Assembly (NCBI GenBank): GCA_030149995.1
Contig: JASLGV010000120.1
Location: 1 to 6,870, forward strand
DNA: 6,870 nucleotides
Direction of reading: 5' to 3'
Source: Pedobacter sp.
GTDB lineage: Bacteria > Bacteroidota > Bacteroidia > Sphingobacteriales > Sphingobacteriaceae
Below, piece by piece: positions 1 through 4,201 of the stretch. The translations under genes and the position numbers were made by a program. Position 1 is the first letter of the stretch, and every line of letters starts with the position of its first letter. The notes below the pieces were generated by a model. That model saw only the letters and a list, made by a program, of their open reading frames with translations. It was not told the origin of the DNA and searched no databases.

Positions 1-1
1 G

Positions 2-20
2 ATTTCATAACCTGTGAAAT
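2..20. repeat. short inverted repeat upstream of the first gene
   Basis: ATTTCA at 2-7 is the exact reverse complement of TGAAAT at 15-20, with a 7-base spacer. It ends 17 bases before the first start codon. It could be an operator half-site pair, a weak hairpin, or the tail of an upstream element cut by the window edge. Six AT-rich base pairs easily arise by chance, so no function is claimed. No clear Bacteroidota promoter (TTTG / TAnnTTTG) is visible in the 37 bases available. Confidence 0.25.
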
Positions 21-37
21 AACAATTCGAGAAATAA

Positions 38-1240
38 ATGAACTATAAGCACATACAGGAAATAGCAGCAAACTATGTTGTCGATTATTTTAAATCGCAT
101 GTCGATAACAGGCTGGCTTATCACAATCTGGAGCATACCCTTAAAGTTGTAGAAGCTGCCCAGCAAATCGCCAACCATTACCAGCTGGGTGAGCAGGATT
201 TTTTTGTTGTAACCATTGCCGCCTATTTTCATGATACAGGCTATCATATAGACCTGCACCAGCACGAAGCCCGCGGTGCCGATCTTGCAGATGCATTTTT
301 AGAACAGCAAGGGGTTGGCGAAGAAATCAGAACATCTGTACGGAATGCCATCATGAGTACGAAGATGCCTCAATCGCCCAAAACGCTCAACGATAAGATT
401 TTGTGCGATGCTGATCTTTTTCATCTTGGCAGCACCGAGTACCGTGAAAAAGCCAAACTGGTTCATCAGGAAGTAAATACTTTTTGCAAAGGTGCAATCA
501 GTAAAAACGATTGGCGTAAAAAAGACATTCAGTTTCTGGAATCCCACCATTACCATACCGATTACTGCAATTTGCTGCTCAACGATCAGAAACAAAAAAA
601 CCTCGAAAAGTTGAAAAGTAAACTGAAAGAGGATAAAGAAGAAAAAGAAGAGCATTTGGATGATGCGCACAGCCAGGTTATTGATTTTCATATGGGCAAG
701 AAGGAACGGCCGGAAAAAGGAATTGAAACCATGTTCAGAATTACATCGGCCAACAACCAGCGCTTAAGCGATATGGCCGATAACAAGGCGCATATATTAA
801 TTACAGTTAATTCAATCATCCTTTCGCTGGTGGTGAGTTTATTGCTGCGCAAACTGGATAGCAATGATTTCCTGATGATCCCGACTTTTATTTTATTGCT
901 GATGAGTCTTTCATGCGTGGTGGTTTCCATCTTATCAACCCGGCCATCCATACCGGAAGGTGTTTTTACACCCGAAGATATTAAGCAAAAAAGTGTAAAC
1001 CTGTTGTTCTTTGGTAATTTCTATAAAATGCCTTTAGAACGTTATACAGAAGGTATGATTAAGGTTATGAACGATAAAGATTTTTTATATGGCACCTTAA
1101 TCCGGGATGTTTACGCACAAGGAGTGGTGCTGGGACGAAAATATAAACTGATCAGGCTGGCTTACAATATTTTTATGTTTGGCCTTATTATTTCAATTCT
1201 GGCTTATATGGTGGCTTTTTTAGGTTTTTCTAAAAATTAA
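38..1240 (+). CDS. HD-domain phosphohydrolase fused to a Pycsar-effector-like (PycTM/DUF5706) membrane domain
   Basis: Protein of 400 residues in two parts. Residues about 25-130 are an HD domain: the YHNLEH motif supplies H33, FHD supplies H65 and D66, and CDADL near 123-127 supplies the distal aspartate (D124 or D126), so the metal-binding set H...HD...D looks complete. A Lys/Glu-rich, probably helical stretch (185-208) follows. Residues about 231-396 match the Pycsar-effector membrane family: an amphipathic start (MFRITSANNQRLSDMADNKA), hydrophobic segments near 251-270 and 279-300, a soluble loop with TPEDI and FFGNF, and a last membrane segment near 374-395. In known Pycsar systems PycTM responds to cyclic UMP or CMP and damages the inner membrane. 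HD domains hydrolyse phosphate esters, often nucleotides. The fused function is inferred: a nucleotide-sensing or nucleotide-degrading membrane protein. No pyrimidine cyclase gene is visible in the window. The ATG at 38 fits the HD fold start; no strong ribosome site precedes it. The downstream gene starts after only 3 bases, which suggests one transcript with ppk1. Confidence 0.88.
   Translation: MNYKHIQEIAANYVVDYFKSHVDNRLAYHNLEHTLKVVEAAQQIANHYQLGEQDFFVVTIAAYFHDTGYHIDLHQHEARGADLADAFLEQQGVGEEIRTSVRNAIMSTKMPQSPKTLNDKILCDADLFHLGSTEYREKAKLVHQEVNTFCKGAISKNDWRKKDIQFLESHHYHTDYCNLLLNDQKQKNLEKLKSKLKEDKEEKEEHLDDAHSQVIDFHMGKKERPEKGIETMFRITSANNQRLSDMADNKAHILITVNSIILSLVVSLLLRKLDSNDFLMIPTFILLLMSLSCVVVSILSTRPSIPEGVFTPEDIKQKSVNLLFFGNFYKMPLERYTEGMIKVMNDKDFLYGTLIRDVYAQGVVLGRKYKLIRLAYNIFMFGLIISILAYMVAFLGFSKN
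590..661 (+). other. charged Lys/Glu linker between the HD and membrane domains
   Basis: This segment encodes residues 185-208 of the HD-PycTM protein. It is almost entirely Lys, Glu, Asp, Leu and Gln, with leucines spaced as in a helix, so it likely forms a charged helix or short coiled coil joining the cytosolic HD domain to the membrane part. The DNA is purine-rich (many A and G) as a direct result of the Lys/Glu codons. It could serve oligomer formation; that is inference. Confidence 0.5.
731..1225 (+). other. PycTM/DUF5706-like membrane domain of the first gene
   Basis: This covers residues about 232-396. The signature is the stretch from MFR through DNKAHILITVNS running directly into the first hydrophobic helix, then a second helix ending in STRPS, then a loop of about 70 residues and a third helix close to the C-terminus. 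This order matches the family named for the Pycsar membrane effector. Family assignment is from recalled sequence pattern, not from a search. Confidence 0.78.
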
Positions 1241-1243
1241 GCA

Positions 1244-3301
1244 ATGAACGGACAAACAGGCTTTACGTTTTATAACCGGGATTTAAGCTGGCTGAAATTC
1301 AACGGGCGGATTTTAATGGAAGCCGGTCGCCAGCAAGTACCGCTGTTGGAACGGATAAAGTTCTTATCTATTTTTTCTTCTAATCTCGACGAATTTTACC
1401 GGGTTAGAATGCCGGTATTGCTGGCTCTGGAAAAGCTTAATATAGAACCCGGCAACGAAGTAAGCCAGGAAAACGATTTGCTCCAGACAGCCAATGCACT
1501 TATAGAAGCGCAGCAGGTATCTTTTGGCGAAACCCTAACCGGGAGCATCATTCCTCAGTTAGATAATCAGGGCATCCGGCTGGTTTATGCATCCGGGCTA
1601 CCGGAGGTTATACAAGAAACCGCCAAAAATTATTTCCTGAGTCATATAATGGCCTTTTTACAGCCCGTATACCTGGATGAGAAAACGGGCTTTTTTCCGG
1701 CCAACAACGAACTGTATTTTTTAATTTCAACTGGCCCGGCACACGAAGAACAACTCGTGGTCTTAAACATTCCGTCGTTACAATTGCCGCGCTTTTTTGA
1801 ATTTAAGCAAGAAGGAGAAATATTTGTCGTTTTTCTCGATGATCTGATCCGTGCGCACCTGGCATTTATTTTTCCCGGAAAAACAATTGGCAGCTGTTAC
1901 AGCTTTAAGGTAACACGCGATGCCGAAATAGATCTGAAAGACGAATATCCGGGTAGTATTTCCGAACAAATAGAAGAGCAGTTGTCGAAAAGAGATTTCG
2001 GCCTGGCCACACGTTTCCTGCATGAAGGCAGAATGTCGGATGCACAGATTGAAAAGGTGAAAAAGATTTTCGGTTTAAAGGGCGCGAGCCTGGTAAAAGG
2101 AGGTCGTTACCACAACCTTAAAGATCTGATCGGTTTTCCGGTTAAAAACATTTCTTTAAGCAACCCGCCATGGCCTGCCTTGCACGATAAGAAATTGCTT
2201 GATAAAAGTCTGTTTGAAATAATTTCAGCCAAAGACCTTATTATCCATACGCCGTATCAAAGCTACGATACGGTATTGCGTTTTTTTAACGAGGCAGCAG
2301 CAGATAGCCGTGTAACCGAAATTTACATCACCCTTTACCGCGTAGCGAGTAATTCAAAAATTGTAAATGCGCTGATTAGCGCAGCCAGAAATGGGAAAAA
2401 AGTAAGGGTTGTCGTGGAGCTGAAAGCCCGTTTTGATGAAGCCAATAACATTAAATGGGCTAAAAAAATGAAAGCAGCAGGCGTAGAAATTATTTACAGC
2501 ATCGCAGCTTTAAAAGTACATGCAAAAGTGGCCCTGGTGAAAAGGAAAACAGGCGATCGTTTGCATTACACAGGCTTGTTGGCAACAGGAAACTTTAACG
2601 AGAGTACGGCGGCTTTTTATACCGATCATGTGCTGATGACGGCCAACAAAGAAATGCTGCGCGAAATAGAATTGCTGTTTATCTTTCTGGCTAAACGCGT
2701 TAAACCGGCCTCACCGGATTTAATCAGGTTCGAACATCTGCTGGTTGCCCAGTTTAATTTGCAGCAACGCTTTATAGAACTTATAAACCGCGAAATAGAT
2801 TATGCACAACAAGGGCAACCTGCCTCCATTACCATAAAGATGAACAACCTCGAAGAAAAGGTGTTGATATCTAAACTTTATGAGGCCGCACAGGCCGGCG
2901 TGCAGGTTCGCTTAATTGTTAGAAGCATCTGCTGCCTGATTCCAGGCATAAAGGATATGAGTGAACACATTCAGGTAACCCGGATTGTAGATCGTTACCT
3001 GGAACATGGACGGGTTTTTATTTTTAATAATGGAGGGGCACCGGAAGTGTTTTTAGGCTCGGCCGACTGGATGAACCGGAATATTTACCGTCGTATTGAA
3101 GTTTGTTTTCCCGTTTATGACCCTCAGATCAAAACCGCTTTAACAGAAATCATCGAATTGCAACTGGCCGATAATGTGCAGTCCGTACATTTAAATGAAA
3201 ACCTCGACAATGTGCCGGTACAGCCTGGTACAAATGCAGTAGAATCGCAGCAGGCAATTTATGAGTATTTGAAACACCAGGATGCTTATGTTAATACCTA
3301 A
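1244..3301 (+). CDS. ppk1: polyphosphate kinase 1
   Basis: PPK1 reversibly moves the gamma-phosphate of ATP onto a growing inorganic polyphosphate chain, through a phosphohistidine. The 685-residue length matches the usual PPK1 size (about 690). Domains run in order. The N domain begins with NRDLSWLKFNGR and has SSNLDEFYRVRMP (N48 is the expected nucleotide-contact asparagine). The head domain is about 105-310. The two phospholipase-D-like C domains hold LYRVA (R366) and ELKARFDE (R396), the expected metal/phosphate-binding arginines. LKVHAK carries H426, equivalent to the phosphorylated histidine (E. coli H435). IVDRYLEHGRVFIF carries H588, equivalent to the second catalytic histidine (E. 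coli H592). All key residues seem intact, so the enzyme should be active. The ATG at 1244 puts the conserved NRDLSWL motif at residue 11, as in other PPK1 proteins. It starts 3 bases after the HD-PycTM stop, so translation is probably coupled. No exopolyphosphatase (ppx) gene is visible in the window. Confidence 0.97.
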   Translation: MNGQTGFTFYNRDLSWLKFNGRILMEAGRQQVPLLERIKFLSIFSSNLDEFYRVRMPVLLALEKLNIEPGNEVSQENDLLQTANALIEAQQVSFGETLTGSIIPQLDNQGIRLVYASGLPEVIQETAKNYFLSHIMAFLQPVYLDEKTGFFPANNELYFLISTGPAHEEQLVVLNIPSLQLPRFFEFKQEGEIFVVFLDDLIRAHLAFIFPGKTIGSCYSFKVTRDAEIDLKDEYPGSISEQIEEQLSKRDFGLATRFLHEGRMSDAQIEKVKKIFGLKGASLVKGGRYHNLKDLIGFPVKNISLSNPPWPALHDKKLLDKSLFEIISAKDLIIHTPYQSYDTVLRFFNEAAADSRVTEIYITLYRVASNSKIVNALISAARNGKKVRVVVELKARFDEANNIKWAKKMKAAGVEIIYSIAALKVHAKVALVKRKTGDRLHYTGLLATGNFNESTAAFYTDHVLMTANKEMLREIELLFIFLAKRVKPASPDLIRFEHLLVAQFNLQQRFIELINREIDYAQQGQPASITIKMNNLEEKVLISKLYEAAQAGVQVRLIVRSICCLIPGIKDMSEHIQVTRIVDRYLEHGRVFIFNNGGAPEVFLGSADWMNRNIYRRIEVCFPVYDPQIKTALTEIIELQLADNVQSVHLNENLDNVPVQPGTNAVESQQAIYEYLKHQDAYVNT

Positions 3302-3314
3302 AACATATAAAATT

Positions 3315-4172
3315 ATGCATAAAGTTTTAATCGTTGCTTTTATGCTGGCAGGAATGGCCTGCTCAGGACAAAAAGGCAGAACATATACAAGTCCGGCGGG
3401 ATATGATTTTAATGCGCCGGTCAAATATAACATGCCGGCTGCGTTGTTTGAAATTTCTGGTATTGCTTTTGAGAAAGGCAATCCGGCCACCGTTTACGCC
3501 ATACAGGATGAAGACGGGCATTTATTTAACTTCCAGCTGGGAAGCAAAAAAGCACCTTATGTAAAATTTGGTGGCAAAGGAGATTACGAAGACCTGGCTG
3601 TTTGCCGCGGGCAGGTAATCGTATTAAGAAGCGATGGAGAAATACATGTATTTCCACTGGCGGATGTAAAAAAAGGAAAAATCGGTACGGTGAACAAACA
3701 AAAGAATTTATTGCCCAAAGCAGAGTACGAAGGTATGTATGCCGAAGAACAAAGTGGCTTGATTTATATTTTAACAAAAGAAGCACAGACAGATAAAGCA
3801 ACAAAAAAAACGGCTGTATTTACGTTTAAACTTCAGGGAGATGGTACCTTACAAAAACAAGGGCAAGCTTTTATCGATCACCTGCAAATTGAAAAGCTGA
3901 TAAATAAAAAGAATATTAAGTTTAAACCCTCAGCCATCACCAAAAATCCTGTAACAAAAGAATGGTATATTCTTTCTTCGGTAAATAAAGTGCTTTTAAC
4001 AGCCGATGCAAATTTCAACATCAAGAAAGCATATCCTTTAAATCCGGCTTTGTTTAACCAACCCGAAGGCATCGCTTTTGATAATCAGCACAATTTATAT
4101 ATCTCTAACGAAGGCGGTAGTTTACCCGCCGGAAACATATTGTTGTTTAAATACAATAAACAACTTAAATAA
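3315..4172 (+). CDS. SdiA-regulated-like beta-propeller protein, probable exported lipoprotein
   Basis: Protein of 285 residues from the ATG at 3315. The N-terminus MHKVLIVAFMLAGMAC has a basic residue, a hydrophobic core and a cysteine at 16. This resembles a type II (lipoprotein) signal, although the residues before the Cys (G-M-A) are not an ideal lipobox, so plain type I export is possible. The body carries recurrent beta-strand blades: FEISGIAF (45-52), DYEDLAV (90-96), EYEGMYAEE (137-145), PSAITKNP (205-212), and QPEGIAFDNQHNLYISNEG (249-267). The repeated SGI/EDLA/EGI turns are typical of the SdiA-regulated family (PF06977), a propeller fold of poorly known role. The name comes from an E. 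coli homologue under SdiA control and says nothing about regulation here. An ATG at 3282 would add 11 residues (MLMLIPKTYKI) and overlap ppk1 by 20 bases; 3315 is preferred because it puts the signal peptide at the N-terminus. It lies between ppk1 and an exported phosphoesterase gene, so a cell-surface role is likely. Confidence 0.82.
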   Translation: MHKVLIVAFMLAGMACSGQKGRTYTSPAGYDFNAPVKYNMPAALFEISGIAFEKGNPATVYAIQDEDGHLFNFQLGSKKAPYVKFGGKGDYEDLAVCRGQVIVLRSDGEIHVFPLADVKKGKIGTVNKQKNLLPKAEYEGMYAEEQSGLIYILTKEAQTDKATKKTAVFTFKLQGDGTLQKQGQAFIDHLQIEKLINKKNIKFKPSAITKNPVTKEWYILSSVNKVLLTADANFNIKKAYPLNPALFNQPEGIAFDNQHNLYISNEGGSLPAGNILLFKYNKQLK

Positions 4173-4173
4173 C

Positions 4174-4186
4174 ATGATCGGATCAT
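4174..4186. repeat. near-palindrome in the gap between the lipoprotein and phosphoesterase genes
   Basis: ATGATC at 4174-4179 is matched by GATCAT at 4181-4186 around a single central G. It sits 1 base after the stop of the lipoprotein gene and is followed by TTTTAA. The spacer is too short for the full arms to pair as a hairpin; a 4-5 bp stem is possible. It is too weak to call a terminator, and it could be a binding site or chance. Confidence 0.25.
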
Positions 4187-4201
4187 TTTAACCGAAACTG
4201 C

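Noticed and set aside
590..661. Purine-rich, A-heavy tract that could suggest a slippage site or structured DNA
   Set aside because: It is explained by Lys and Glu codons of the linker; the frame continues intact on both sides with conserved domains.
299..691. Antisense open frame of 130 codons on the - strand
   Set aside because: It is opposite the HD-PycTM gene. Its Phe-rich run is simply the complement of the Lys/Glu codons in the charged linker, not a membrane protein.
38..1240. Complete Pycsar defence operon
   Set aside because: Only the effector-like half is present. No cyclase, integrase or other defence gene is visible, so a full system cannot be claimed from this window; the sequence upstream of base 1 is not seen.
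3191..3490. Antisense open frame spanning the ppk1/lipoprotein junction
   Set aside because: It overlaps the ends of two well-supported + strand genes and has no recognisable domain or ribosome site.
4173..4201. Possible terminator between the lipoprotein and phosphoesterase genes
   Set aside because: The inverted repeat has only a one-base spacer, and the following TTTTAA is not a proper U-tract. The 29-base gap fits an operon better.
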